Shown: piece by piece, positions 22,296-35,646 of the stretch
How the letters are laid out: the number at the start of each line of letters is the position of its first letter
Position numbering within the stretch: position 1 is the first letter of the stretch
DNA from: Raffaelea ambrosiae
Taxonomy: Eukaryota; Ascomycota; Sordariomycetes; Ophiostomatales; Ophiostomataceae
Direction of reading: 5' to 3'
Length of the DNA stretch: 64,000 nt
Assembly (NCBI GenBank): GCA_002778195.1
Contig: PCDI01000011.1
Location: 550,362 to 614,361 of the forward strand
Notes under the pieces: model-generated
Database searches by the model: none
What the model was told of the DNA's origin: nothing
The model's input: only the letters and a program-made list of their open reading frames with translations
Program-made: the position numbers and the translations under genes

Positions 22296-24537
22296 GTATT
22301 TAGCATAGCAAGTGAGAGATCACGCAGTGACGCTATCTGCCACCTACATTAGTGTTCTCCTCCTGCAGGTACGACGACTCGCTGTTGGCCCCAGAGAAAA
22401 GGGGGGCCCGGCCTGGACTGCGAGTGGCCGGACCGGCACAGAAAGAACCGTGGATAGTACGGTGGATCCAGCGACGGACAGGCGACAGGCGCCGTTACAG
22501 ATTGAGCATTGTGGCTCGACGCTGAAAAAAAAAAAAGAAAAGAGTGATCCTCTTTTCGTCTTGCGACGATGCATTGCTCAAGTGGAAAGCCACCCAACGA
22601 GTTGAGTCCGGGAGTTGCACAAACGAGAGTACAACTATGTATCTACATAGTATGCATGGGCGAACAAAGCTACGCACTCACACGCACGCAGTCCCACTCA
22701 CCTCTTGCACACATTCCAACACGGAGGAGAGCTCCCGTCTTCCGTTCCCCCCCATCTGCACTCGAGTGGAGGCGGATATCAGGGCAACGGATGTGAGGGC
22801 ACTGGATGTGGGCATGTCGTGCAAGATGTGGCCACTCAGAGAGCTGCAAACAGCGGGTCCATCAACCTTGAAACAAATGGAAGAGAAGGGGAGGGTCTGG
22901 AAGAACGGGGCGGTTCCGCCAAGATACGTGAAATACACGAGCGTAGACGTTGCCTATTATTACAGAGCATACATAGTATGAACCCACGAGGTGGGATACA
23001 GAAGGGATGCACAAAAAAGAAAAAACCTCTGTGCGCTGCCTTCCGGGAGGATCACCTCGCCTCAGATGGGACGGCGACAGGCACAGTTTATTGCCGGGTG
23101 GTGGTGGTGGTGGTGGTGCTGGTGCTGGTTGCAGAGGAGGCATCTTGCCGTTTTCGAACTCTTGCCATACCCGTACATATCGCAGCAGCATCGTACAGAA
23201 TCCCCAACGCTCCTCGTACTCTGACCCCCCCATAAAAAAAGAGAGGCCAAAGCGGAACGATCCTCTGGCTTCAGCTCGCCGGCAATGGGAGAGAAAAACA
23301 CGCAGACGGGGTGGCGATCCGTGTGCAGCGCATAGTCATGAGGCTCCATAGTAGCGTGATGATTCCGTACTAGGGATGCCGGTGAGGTAGGAGGGCCGTG
23401 AAAAGCGCCAAAGTCGAGACAAAAAGAGAGGAAGACGAGGCAGAGAGAAAGAAAAAAAAGGAAAAAAAAGGAATCCACCCCGTTCCCAACCGACGGCAAA
23501 CTCTGGGCCAATGCAACGGCAGGGGAGGGGTGGGGGGCATGGACAACGAGGTCCCTGCCGTCTGGAATAGGGAGGCCCTATCTGGAATATTGTAAGAAAA
23601 AGACTGTGGCACTTTGCAGGAAGGAAAGGAAAAACAAAACAAAAAAAGCAAAGCAAAGCGATCCATGCTTCCGTCGCGAGCCAAGACACGAGGGAGACAG
23701 AAAGAAGCCCAAACACGTTGGGGGGGAGGGGTTCAATAGAAAAGAAAATTAATTGCTCAAACCGCCGTTCATCTCATTGACACAAACGATCAGGTCGAGG
23801 GGGGGCTGCGTGAATTCCGGACTCCCAACCTTTGAAACCTTTCGACCCTCGTCTTGGCCTTGTCGACTCGGCTCCTTGGCCGTCTGACCTCCCCTGGTTC
23901 CTTCCCGTTTTCGGCCCCCATAGAAGGACCAGAGAGAAGCCGACCGTCTCTGGGTCCCCGAGGCGCATGGGGGGGCTCACGAGAGTGCTTCTTTCGACAC
24001 TCTTGCCTCCCATCCCATTCCACTCTACGCGCAAGTACGAGTGTCTTGCATGCTCTGTAGGATCTGACAACTACACGCAAGAATCCACCGCGACAAGCGC
24101 GTCAGGCACCTGGGGAGGGGGAGGGCATCTCGCTCGCCAGAAGAACGCGGGTGAGTCTAACGCCTTTGAGTCTGCATCTCCGGCCCTGTATGGGTTGCAT
24201 GGCCCACGAGGTCCTGCGTCTTGGGTGTCCAGAACCCGTACTAACGCATCCGCGTACAGGCTCGAACATCGAGCCCGTTGCTTCGATTCTTCCTTGGCGC
24301 CTTCTAGTGTCTTGTCCCTCGTCTGTTCCTGGGGTCTGGTTTCCTTTCCTGGCACGTCCCAGTCCAGCCGGCCGCATGCAATCGTGCAATGGCCATCGTG
24401 CTCGTAGTCCATGTGGCTAGACCGACGACAGTTCGGCCCGTTCGTTTTTGTGTTTGTGTAGTGTCCGCGGGTTGGTTCATGCTTTGGATGCGCGGCATCC
24501 TGAAAGGGGGATGGGGGCCGGCTGTCGCTGCCCGGGC

Positions 24538-24540
24538 TGT

Positions 24541-24571
<31 letters not shown>
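24538..24571. repeat. GTCGTCGGC tandem repeat
   Basis: Three to four copies of a 9-bp unit (GTCGTCGGC) occur in non-coding DNA. The period is a multiple of three, so frames stay open across it. Confidence 0.8.
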
Positions 24572-25663
24572 ATTGACTTGTTCTTTTTGTGCCTCCTTTT
24601 TGGCCTACAAGGCAAAGTACCGTCCCGTCGTGCCTGGTGGCTCTGGGCTGAAAAGGATTGGTACCGTGTAGGGGGTGTGACGGAGAAGGAATTTGCCCGT
24701 ACGAGTATAGACTATGGCAACCTTTTTTTTGCCTCTCTCTTACGTATCGCAGCTCGTACATACTCGTAGTAGTACGAGTCATGCAGTTCTGTTCTTCTTG
24801 CCTCCAGAAGGGTAGCATCGACCTTGCAGGGTCATCCTGGCCTATTTCTTCCTTCAGAACGGCGAAGTAGACTATGTGAGATACTATGAAGATTCTATTA
24901 CATAGCAAGTTCAGCCCCCCGTGTGCAGAAACGCATGTTCCCATGCACGAATCGTCTCAGTCTGTATGGGCCAATAGAAATGGTTCCCCTGCCGTGGGAG
25001 AATCGGACCGTCCAGGCTCTTGCAGCATGGTGCCCCCCCCCCCCCCCCCGGCATCTGCATCTGCAGCAGGCCAACAGCGAATCCCTTGCGCAAAGTGCGA
25101 TCTGGTGCGGCGCAGACAAAACGGCCCAAGGCAAAAAGAAAAGAAAAGGAAAAAAGGAAAAAAGGAACAAAAGGGAAAACCATACAGATCGGGGAAAAAG
25201 AAGAGCCTGCACGGAAGAGGGGTGAGATCACGAGGGAGGCGACCAGAAAGCACAAATCCCTCTTGGGCGAGACAGGCAGCTCTTGCCCCCTCTCAACACC
25301 ACACGCGGGCACTTGCCCAAGAAGGCAGCTCTCAAGTTGAACAGCCTTCTCGACCAGGAAAAAAATGAAAAAAAAAATGAAAAAAAAAAAATGAAAATGA
25401 AAATAAATAAAAATAAAAATAAAAACCCGGTCTTCCATGTGCGCGTGTCAAGTCTGAAACTCTGTGTGTCCTTGGCCTCGTTCCCGTGCTCGTACTACAA
25501 CAAACGAGAGAGGCAACAAATCGTCATCCCATGTGGTGCCGAGAGGCCGAGGTGGGTGATCTCGGAGCGCATCACGAACGATGCGTATACTCGCATACAC
25601 TCTCTCCTGAAACACGCCACACCCGTCTCGAGAGCGTCTTGCAAAAAGTGGACGAGGGAGAGG

Positions 25664-25697
<34 letters not shown>

Positions 25698-26258
25698 GCA
25701 AAACGTGTAATTCGTCATCATCAAAGAACGTAGACAGCCAAGAAAACAGCCTGCGTCATCTAGGGGAACTCGCCTGGCTCGTCTGGCCAGACAGGAGGGG
25801 GCCTCATCCGGTGCCAAACCCGGGTATCATCCAGGGCAGCCTCCCATGCCGCGGTCAAGAACCCTGCTATTCGTCCCAAGTGGTGTCGACCGAAAAGAAG
25901 AAAAAGAGGAGAAAAAAGAGGAAGGAAAAAAAGAGAAAAAGAGAAAGAAAAAAAAAAAAGGGTCCTGTAAATGCTGCCGAATCCGACCATGCTACCATGC
26001 CGAGATACCGTGGAGACCGATGCTAGAACGAAAAACGATCTTTGAAACCAGGACGCTTTCCATCACCCCCTCACAGGGTCAGACATGGTCATGCCTCACG
26101 CACACACACAAATACACGCACACCGAACACAAATGAGTTCTCCGTCTATCGTCCGCAAGACCATTCTCATCCTTTCCCCCCCCTCAAACCAAACGGTGTA
26201 TCACCACACAGAGCCGTCGGTGACTGAAGGCATGAAAGGGGAGAGGAGAATAAGCCGA

Positions 26259-26292
<34 letters not shown>

Positions 26293-29200
26293 ATAGGTGA
26301 CGGGACCCCGAGGCAAGACGAATGCAACTGTGCATCTCCTCACACGCTTCCCCTCATCACACCCTCCTCTTATTCTTGCTGCCCCTGCTGGCACCGAGAC
26401 AAGGGAAAAGATCATCCCTGTCTCTCTCTCTTTCTGGTTTTTTTTTTCGGGAATGCTCGTCGCCTTTTCTCGGTGATCTGCGACAAATCAGCTGGGCAGC
26501 GGACATGCATGCCATATGCGTGTCCCTTCACACCGGTGCTCCGTGCCGTAAGCCAGACGAACCGGTCTTGGCCTCCGTGGCGATCCTATTGTCTTCTCGC
26601 TCTTTCTTTTGTCCGCCCTTTCACAGCCACACCACGTTGTTTCTGGTTTTCCGTCTCGGACGGGGGCAAGGGGCGGTTTCTGCGGCACCACACAGCCGTC
26701 ACCGGCGGTGCATGCAATGTAGGAATGGGAAGAAGAGAGAGAGTTGTCCATTGCCGATCAAACAGGGCAGACGGAACAGAGGCACACAGAGTCTGGCATA
26801 ACTGAGGAGGGGGGGGGTGCGTGTTGTGTTCGGGCAGAGTCGAGATGTGAGAGGAGAGAGAGACAGATATGTTCGGGAGGACCGTTGTTGAAAAGACTTT
26901 CTCCGACGTTTAGAGAAGTCGGGCACACTGAGGAGTTCCCCTCATGCTATTTTCCCGTAACCCGGCTGGTCTCTTCTACCCTGTCTGTTCCCAGCACGAT
27001 GGAATATGCCCGTTCGCCGGCAGGCTCGCCGAAAAAATGTCTTGTCTCTTTGCACCCACAGACACAAACATTTTCACTTTGCAACTACTCCCTGTGCGGG
27101 TATCTTAACACCCCCAGTGACAAGGCATCCCAGGAACCAGAGAACCAGCGAGACAGCGTCCGCGCACGTCCGTCCCACCCCTCCCCCCGTTTTCTGCCTG
27201 TGCCGCCGGGCGACATGGAAGCCGGAAAAGGAAAATGCGACGTTGTTGTTTCTCGCGGACAACCTGTTACCAACCAACCATAACCGGCCAGCCACTGGGA
27301 AAGCTGCTCCAGGGAAGAAAAGAAAAGGGCAAAAGAAGGGGAAAAAAACTAAGCAACGGACTGCCCGAGTCGCATCCCGGGCACCGGTCTGTCGCCTTCT
27401 GTCACATCTGCCGCCCTTGTGTGTCGCCTCTGTCGCCGTCACTTCTGCCGCCCCTGTCGCATTCTTTTTTTTTTGCCTCCGTTACCGTGGTTTTTTCTTC
27501 TTGGCCATCCGTGGCGACGGGTTGGCATATTGGGGCGTGCGAGGCAGGGAGAGGCAGGACAGCACGCCTCCTCGCACGGCAAGCACAGCCAATCCGTTGT
27601 GGCGAGTTGCACGTGTCTCGTCATCTTGTCGCTCCGAACCACACATCCGAACCACAAATGAACAGTCGAGTTGTAGATGACGACAAGAGAACTAACCAGG
27701 CAATGCATTCGTTGACCTTGTTGAACCGTTTCAAAGGGCTGTTAGGCAAGAGATGCCATTGTGGTCACATATGGACCCTGACCTAGATGACAGAGTTTCC
27801 ATCGCTGAAGATGGACACACAGAACCCTTCTGTGCCCAAATACAGTGTTTATGTACGCCAACAGAGGCCCAGAGCAAAACAAAAAAGAGATCCCACAGTT
27901 CTGTGTGGTCAATACCTACCTGCCCTTGCGAGACTAGTAGAAGCAAGGTCCACTGACACTGGGCAGATAGCCGAAACCCACGACTACGGTCGGAGAGGGT
28001 CATCCATTTCCCTGGGTATGCGAGGGCGAGGAGACGAGGTAACGAGGAAGACCCTTCCAGACTTTTTTCGTCGGGAACAGACAACAGACAGACAGTGAGG
28101 GGAAAAGGGTATGCACAATGTTCCATGCTCTCTGGAACAGGCGAGACACCTTAAAAAAAAGAGCCGAACGGGCCGATTGCGATGTTTGCCCGTGTGCGTC
28201 CATGTGTGCCCGTGTCATGAGAGACCATGAAAAGAAAGAGGACACCAGGAACACACAAAAACGACACACACATGTTCGCCGTATCCGGTAACACACTGGT
28301 TGCTTGGTTTTTTCGCTCTGGAGCCTTCACTCCAGACAATTCGGGTCTGATTCCTCGACTCTCACCCCCCCTCTAGCTCTGACTCTGGCTGCTGATGTCT
28401 CTGGGCATGTCTCTGGACAGGCGCATAACAAGGGTGGCTTTCGGGGGGGGGTTGGGGTTGGATCGCGCTTGACTGGGTTTAAAGATTCCTAGGATGAAGG
28501 TGGCAATGAAGACTTGTCAGGATGTGCGAAATGCTTACACCGTGCCTGAAGACGACCGGCGACAATATTAAAAAAAAAAAAAAAACATGGGAACATGTTT
28601 CCCGGGGCGGTCCAAGGGCGAAGACAGGGTTTCCCTTTTTTTCTCTTTGATTTTCTTTTTGGGCACGGGAATCCAAGACATGGGTCAACCCCCCCCGGGA
28701 AGTATTTGCCATGTGCAGTCCCTGGCTACGAGCACAGAACGGTGAGCCCAAGTTGACCCTTGCCCCTTTTCCCTCTTCACCCTTGCTGGTTGATATCTAA
28801 GATGACAGGCTGCCCAGGGGGGAGGGGGGGGGAGAAACCTGCCGTGCTCACCTTTGGGAGAGAATGTGGAGGAGGCTCCACGGGTGAGCGACGATGACAA
28901 TCAACGCGGATATTGGATATGCCAGGGGGTCGGGTCGCACGAGAAGAAAAGAGGCTGGGTTTGAATTGGCGCATCAAGGACCTTTTTTTTTTCAGTCAAG
29001 AGAAAAAAAGAAGAACCGAAAAAGAAAAAAAATAAGAAAAAAAATAAGAAAAAGCAACATGCAAAGTCAAATGAGAATCTGCATGGAGGGGACGTATTGC
29101 TCCTCGTGGAAGAGGAATGGGAGACATGGCTAAGAAGACAGTGAGTTCCAAGGGACAGTGCATGCAACAAGAAGATCCTGGAGCAGCCTCTTTCCCCAGA

Positions 29201-29632
29201 CCGCACGAGGAAGTCCTCTCGTGTGTACAGAATGGGAATCCTCGCCGTTTGGGGACGGTGCTGTCTGTTGTTCAAGGAGGTTCTCGCATCCGACGGAGGC
29301 TGCGTCCTGCATGTTCACCGGCGTGTCCGACTGTGCCTCTCCCCGTTCTTTCTTTCTTCTCTGTCTTGGTTTTCACTGGCTCATTGTAAGCTTTGTTCTC
29401 TCCATGGCCCACGAGAGTTGGTATCGGTTTCGCTGTATCAAGTTTGGAAGCGGCAAGCGATGCTGTCGACTGACCTGCCAACTGACCTGCCAACTGGCCT
29501 GCCTGCTTCATGGCAACGCATATACACAAGTGCTCTTCTGGTGCAGGAGAGGCCAATGTTGGCACATTGCTGCTCCGGCCAGGCTGTGTTGCTGTCTCGC
29601 ATCGTTTGTTTTTGCTACACCGGAACTTGCTC

Positions 29633-29710
29633 CAGGAAATCGCTACAGGAAATCGCTACAGGAAATCGCTACAGGAAATCGCTACAGGAAATCGCTACAG
29701 GAAATCGCTA
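29633..29710. repeat. CAGGAAATCGCTA x6 perfect minisatellite
   Basis: Six perfect copies of a 13-bp unit are contained in exactly 78 nt. Perfect identity implies recent expansion. The period is not a multiple of three, and no gene contains it. Confidence 0.97.
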
Positions 29711-32174
29711 ACGTCGCCATGGTTTCCAGTTCTTGTCACGGCTGTGAGCGACTGGCGGATACAAGATGAGGGAGTTGACAAACGGGGGCAGCACCAAATG
29801 GAAAGCAATTGTCTCTTTTGTGCCCTCCCCCCTCCGGGTGGCGAGGCTGTGCCACGAAACAGTCTCTCCCGAGTACGGGGGACGGCCATCTCTGATGCGC
29901 CCGTGGCATCTTTGTCTCGTCATGAGCCTGGCCACACAAAAGCCCAGTGCTGTCGTGGACGGGCAACCCGGCGGCCACCGTGGTCAAGTGGCCATGATCC
30001 GCCTTCTGCCAGTCGTGTGCCCTCTTTGTGTGTTCAGACAGAATTTCACGACTCGCTGATCTCTCACAAGCCATGCCAGCAAAGACGGTGGACACAATCA
30101 GAAGGAGCCTCTTCTGCTACACCGGAGTCTGGAGCATCGGAAAAGACTTGGGGATGCTCTCGTCCCGTTGGACTGCATGCGAGTGGCGTCTGGGGACAAT
30201 CATGGCTCGGCTCTTGCCACGCCCGGCATCCCGGCTCGGATGCGTACGCTCCCCGGCAGACAGGATCGGAGCGATCGTGCATTTTCTTGCCACATGTCCG
30301 AGTCCTGCTGGAGTCGTCATCGTTGCAGGTGGGTGAAAGAGATGGATGGCTTCGTCGGGATCGTACGACGGCCGTGTCGATGCCAGAGGGCAGATGCATT
30401 TGCGTCCAGAACGGACAAAGCATGAGCACCAAGGAAGTCCTCCATGGGCCACAAGCTACGGGCAGACCGACGACAGTTGCGCGTCCTCAACTTGCCCTCG
30501 GAAGATGAGCGCAGCCAGGATACCAAAGACCTCCTGGAGGCGTGTCAAGGGCACGGTGGAACGACTGCGATACGCGTGTGTGCTGCGCACATGGAAACGG
30601 TGGCCCGCTCACGGCCGCTGTCGCGCTTGCTTGATCTCGTCGCGTCTTTCTTTTCGGCGTCGAATCAGGCTGCGGGAAGAACCGCACAAGGAAGAGGGCG
30701 TTTCAGACCCAGATTGTGAGGGGCCTATTATTAGTTCCTTCGTCTGGGTTGGTTTGCTGCTCGGGGTAGAAAAAAAAAAGGGGCCAAGTGTTCCTTGGCA
30801 GCTGTTTTCCATGGAGACCCAGGCGCGCGGTCTCGATGTCTACACCATGGAACAGTGCTCTACGCGCATTCCATTCTCACGAGTCACAAGACGAAGACTT
30901 GTGGTGTTCTACCAAACCAAAAGACGCTGGGGAACCAATACGCGGAAAGGACAACCAGCCCGTGGCGGGATGCCCTAAGGACGCACTCTTGCTGCCAGGA
31001 AGAGGCTTTCCACATCTTGGCAGCGATCTTGTACCGGGCTCCCTCTGGACAGAATGGCCAGGCGTATCCCGTTCCCGACAGAATGAGAGCGCTTCGGGCG
31101 ACGACATTCACTGCGGGCAAGCTTTGCCAATCTGGCTTGCCCTGCCATCTGCACCGCATTTCTCGCCATGCTGCCCACAGAGGAAGGATGCGGGAATATA
31201 GACTGACAGAGGCAGGCAGCCCAACTCCTCCTTTTTTCTTTTCATCTTGGCCTGCCTGCCTGCTTTTTGGCGTTGTCTGGCCCGTCTATACACCCTTGGG
31301 TGCAGGGAGAAAGAAGCCAGGCCCCGCAACGAACAGCAACCGTTTTTGTCCTTGGGCCGCAGAGGGGAGTGTGTCTTCTGGGAGTATCGTGGTCTGGGCC
31401 ACGGACCCGGAGCGAAGACTGCCGGCATGTTCATGGCCCAAAACATGTCTAGCCATTTTGCACGCAGATGGCAGCAGACTTCTTCATCCATGGCCCGGAC
31501 GATGTCTTTTTTTTTTTTTTCTCTTCGCCTTCGTTCTTGCTCTCACCTCTCTGGGCTTGTGCCGCCCCGTTGTGTCTGAAGATTGCGGCTTTTTTCTTCT
31601 TTTTTTTCGTCTTTGCCGTCTCTGTCTTGGTGGCCTGTCTTGGTGGTCTGTCTTGGTGGTCTTGGTGGTCTGGACTCATCTGGACTCACACATCTGTCGC
31701 CATCTGATCAGCACCACCTCTCTCCGCGTCTCGCCCATGCCATGTCCTCACAGACAGAGGCATAGACACACACACACATGCATCTTCTCTCTCCGCCCCC
31801 CACACTCACCCGACTCCCTCCCGCCACAAATCTCTCATACTCGTCTTCGTTCTGGACTTCCAAACAACACCCCCCAAGTCTGCTTGTGCATGACGAGGAC
31901 ATTTCGATCGGATCGACGACGGACGAAAACCAAGGCTCTTGTTTTTTTTTTCTTCTCTGGATCCTGTTGGTTGGGCGCCTGTGTGCAGTGTCGAGCAATG
32001 CATGCAGTAGCAGCCAAAAGACCGGAAAACGGAGCGGCGGGATGCCAGACTGGGGACTTCCTATCTCTGTGTGTGTTTTTGTTTTGTCCTTTCTTTGTTC
32101 CGGGAGACGCAGACGACTTGCAAGCCCATCACACGCGCATATGCAGATACCAAATGATACAGAATTGAAGAATC

Positions 32175-32406
32175 GATGAGAGAAATGCTGTGGTCGAGCG
32201 TAGTCTCTGTCCAAGGTTTGGGAGACATGGGCAACACAGAATAACGGCCATGAGAAAGAGAGAGAAAGAGAAATGGGGCGTTGGGGAAGAAAGGAATGGG
32301 AGGGGGGACTCGGAGAGGATGCCGTCGAGTTGACGCGCCCAACCTTTCTTCCAAATCTCCCAAATCTTGGACAGAGACTACGCTCGACCACAGCATCTCT
32401 CTCATC
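32175..32406. repeat. Long imperfect hairpin: 51-bp inverted repeat with 130-nt loop
   Basis: Arms 32175-32225 and 32356-32406 are reverse complements with 49 of 51 positions matched by eye. On a plus-strand RNA one mismatch would be a G-U wobble and the other A-C. Weaker pairing may extend outward (TGAAGAAT against ATTCCTCA) and there is a second nested 10-bp pairing in the loop (GGAAGAAAGG with CCTTTCTTCC). No target-site duplication is obvious at the ends. Possible identities are a microRNA-like hairpin precursor, a MITE, or a local inverted duplication. Confidence 0.9.
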
Positions 32407-34189
32407 ACATTCCTCACCCACCCTCATTTTTCTTCCCACCCTCTTTGCCGTGCAGCTGGCGCCGATGCTGCAGTACGTTTGCTCATACCGTGCCCTCCTT
32501 TTTTTTCAATCCCATTGCTCAGCCAATAGCTCATCCTCTTCTTCTCTTTGTTCGCCTGGGGGAGTATATGCGAATCTTACATGCATCGCGTATCTCGCCA
32601 ACCCTTGTCTTCGCACACACCATCCAAAGGAGAAGTGTGGGGGGGGGGGGTTATTAGTATTATTATTATTACATAGTAGTTTTCCCTGGCGTCTCTCGTG
32701 TGTCACAGCGTTTTTTTTTTCTTCTTTTTCTTTTTCCCAATAAGAGAAAGTTGAAGGGGGGAACCCCGTTGGGAGCACTTCTGATCCGCGGCTTCGTGGG
32801 TTTTCCGCATCTCGCTTCTGACAAGCATGGGCGTGAAAGGGTGTAGACAAGAGAGGGGGAGAGAGAGAGAAAGGACCTGTGTGGTGGAAGAATACGTCAC
32901 CAAGAAAACAACAAAACAAGATAGGACGGGTCTGATTTCTTGCTTTTTTTTGTGTGTGTCTCTTACTTGTGCTGGTTTGTTCCATGTAGCTAAGTCAACC
33001 AAAGTCGCTACATGGGGGGTTGGCTTTTCTTTCGCTCCTTTGCTCGGGTTTTCTCTTTCTCTCTCTCTCTCTTCTCCTCATCGACGAAGAGCCTTCTTTC
33101 TTTTTTTTTTTTTGCTTCTCTCCCACGCCATTTTCCTCGCTTGCGCTGCATGCGCAAATCGCCTTTTTCTTTTCTTTTCTGCCTATCCTCTCTTGACACG
33201 TCACTTGTCATCGTCCAAATCTGTCAGACTATTGTAACTACAGAGTAGATGTGTCGTGTGTCCCCAAGATCAGAGGGCCCGAAGAGATGGGGCCTGCGTG
33301 TGTATGTGAGAGAGACAAGGCAACAGATCTTGAGCCTACTTCGATCTCGTCCAACTTGTGTGTCTCCCTGCGGTCCTTCCTCCTCCCTCGAGACAAGATC
33401 CCCACACTATGTTTCACCCTTTCCCTCTCCTTTGGATGGAATTGGATGGAAAGAAAGTTCCCAGTCTTCATTCTGGCATTTCGTGGCATGGGAAAATCTA
33501 AAGAATGTGATGTCAAAAAAGCGGCGATCTGCTCAAGGTCGACATTCTTGCTGTGCTTGGTATTGTTGAAGGTTTTTTTTCTCTTTTTTTTTCTTTTTTT
33601 TTTCAAATGGTTCTGTGGCCAAGTCTGCAATTCCCTTTTCACATGACGAGGCATCTCTCTCTCTCTCTCTTTCTCTCTCTCTTCCCCGAGGACAACCGAA
33701 AAGGAATGGCGGCTGTCACCCCATTCCCGCAGCCACCAATCTTTGGATTTTTATTTTTATTTTATTTTTATTTTTATCTTTTAGCTCCTGCTGTGGACGA
33801 GGGTAGCGAGGGGATCATAATGGCCATTGTGCATAGTTTATTGTTTCACAGCATTAGTATAGCCTTTCCCATGCAACGAGTACGCATGTTAGTACACGAG
33901 CATTCCAGGAGGTGGGAGGGCTGTTGGAGCTCCGCCTGTCCTGCAGTCGCGCATGGTGATAAGGGTGGCACACCTTATGCATTGCTGTTATGCTGTTGGT
34001 CGTCTCTCTTTTTTCTACTTTTTCTGCTCTTCTACTTTTTCTACTTTTTCTTCCTTTTCTTCTTTTCCTTCTTCCTACCCGTTGGTGGTCTTTCTGTTAC
34101 ACGGCATTATACACGTCAACGGACGAATGAGCGTTCGTATGATTCGTGTTTTTTTTTGGATGGTCCTATGTAGAAAGGAAGGGAAGGCA

Positions 34190-34259
34190 GGCGGGAAGCC
34201 GACGGAAACTGCCGGGCCACTGGCGGGAAGCCGACGGGAAACCGGCGGCAAACCGGCGG
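34190..34259. repeat. GGCGGGAAGCCGACGG direct repeat
   Basis: A 16-bp sequence at 34190-34205 recurs at 34222-34237 and is followed by two ACCGGCGG copies spaced 11 bp apart. A TGACGTCG element follows directly. Non-coding. Confidence 0.7.
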
Positions 34260-35548
34260 TGACGTCGCCTCGGGAAGACACATGCCCACCGGCGAGGGTG
34301 GAGCTCCTTTGTGCCTGGGCCGCACCGCAAGGTGAATATTGTTTGGGGCTTGCAGAAAGACTATGGATTGATACCATGTCGTTACGGCACGGCTGCTGCA
34401 GTTGGCAGCAGCAGCAGTCAAGAGATTGGATCGTCTGCGGCACAGACCTCTACGGAACGACGAGCAAGCGATCCCCGGGAGGTGACATCTTGTCTTTTCC
34501 TCCTTCTCCTTCTCCACTTTTGCTTCCCGGGGGGGGGGCGAGCGGAGGAGGGGAGTCTCTGGACAAAGATTCCTGATGAGGCCGTATGGCATGGTCCGAT
34601 GGTTGGCAGCATGTGCGTGGAAGGCCACAGAGAGGCAGGGCCAGGAAAGTGGATCGGTTGATCTTGTTTGCACATATTTTTATACTTTTATATTCCCAGG
34701 GACAGAGAGAGAAGATGCAGAGTGGATTGCAGGGGACAAACAAGAAAAAAAAAACATGTTCTTTGCCTCGGTCTGCCTCCGAGTGTCCTTTTTCTCCTTT
34801 CTTTCCATCTCTCTTTTTTTCCTGTGTCTTGTGTCCGAACTATGAGCAGAAAGCGTAAACGAGGTGGAAGAAAGTGGGTGTGTGGCAGAACATGCGTAAG
34901 AGAACGAATCACGATGTGAAGGTAGAGAAACAAAAAAAAGAAAGGCTGCATAATAGCCCCGTCTGTTGGCATATGGACGTGGAGGAGTGGCTGGATGGCT
35001 TGCTTTTTCTGTACTTTTTTTTTACTTTTTTTTTTTTTTTCACGAGCGCAGGACTGTACTTGAGAGAGGAGTTGTGGGAAAAGTACGAGGCAGCGAGGTG
35101 CAGGAGCGGTCAGGGATAAGGCCACGAGAGAAAGCCATGACGACATGAAAAACGATATAGTAATGGCTAAGTGATGGCAGAGGGTAAAAAAAGAAAGAGA
35201 GGAACATGCCAATGGGGGAACAGTGGCAAGCAAGCCAGAGGGGCTGACATGCAAGAGAGCGCAAAAGGGAAATGTGGGTCTCTCTCTCTTGCGCCAGGCT
35301 CAGGTGTGACGGAACTCGCCTGCCGGGTGAATACTGGAAACGGACAAGGGTGTGCGACGTCGAAAAGGCGCAAAAAAAAGGGAGGTACCAGGGACTTTGA
35401 GAGGAGTATGTACAGAAAGGGAAACTTCTTTGTAGACACCTACTCGCACCAAAAACAAGAAAAAAAATCCCGGTTCTGAACTGGGCCGATTTCTTTGTGT
35501 GGCATGGCATGAGAATCAGGAAGTTGTCTGACCAAGTTTGCGTTCCTG

Positions 35549-35646
35549 TGCGTTGTGCGTTCTGCGTTGTGCGTTGTGCGTTGTGCGTTGTGCGTTGTGC
35601 GTTCTGCATTCTGCGTTCTGCGTTCTGCGTTCTGCGTTCTGCATTC
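35549..35646. repeat. TGCGTTS x14 heptamer array
   Basis: Fourteen contiguous 7-bp units (TGCGTTG or TGCGTTC, two as TGCATTC) are in perfect register. Units 3-7 are all TGCGTTG and units 10-13 all TGCGTTC, so blocks appear to have been duplicated. Non-coding. Confidence 0.95.

Noticed and set aside
29510..30508. 332-codon plus-strand frame with a repeated QEIATGNRYRKSL segment
   Set aside because: The protein repeat is only the translation of the 13-bp minisatellite, and the rest has random-like composition.
30795..32168. 457-codon plus-strand open frame
   Set aside because: Overlapping frames on both strands, poly-Phe stretches from T runs and no recognisable motif; it also ends next to the hairpin repeat.
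35549..35646. Heptamer array considered as an interstitial telomere tract
   Set aside because: Unit TGCGTTS does not match the TTAGGG telomere repeat of filamentous ascomycetes.
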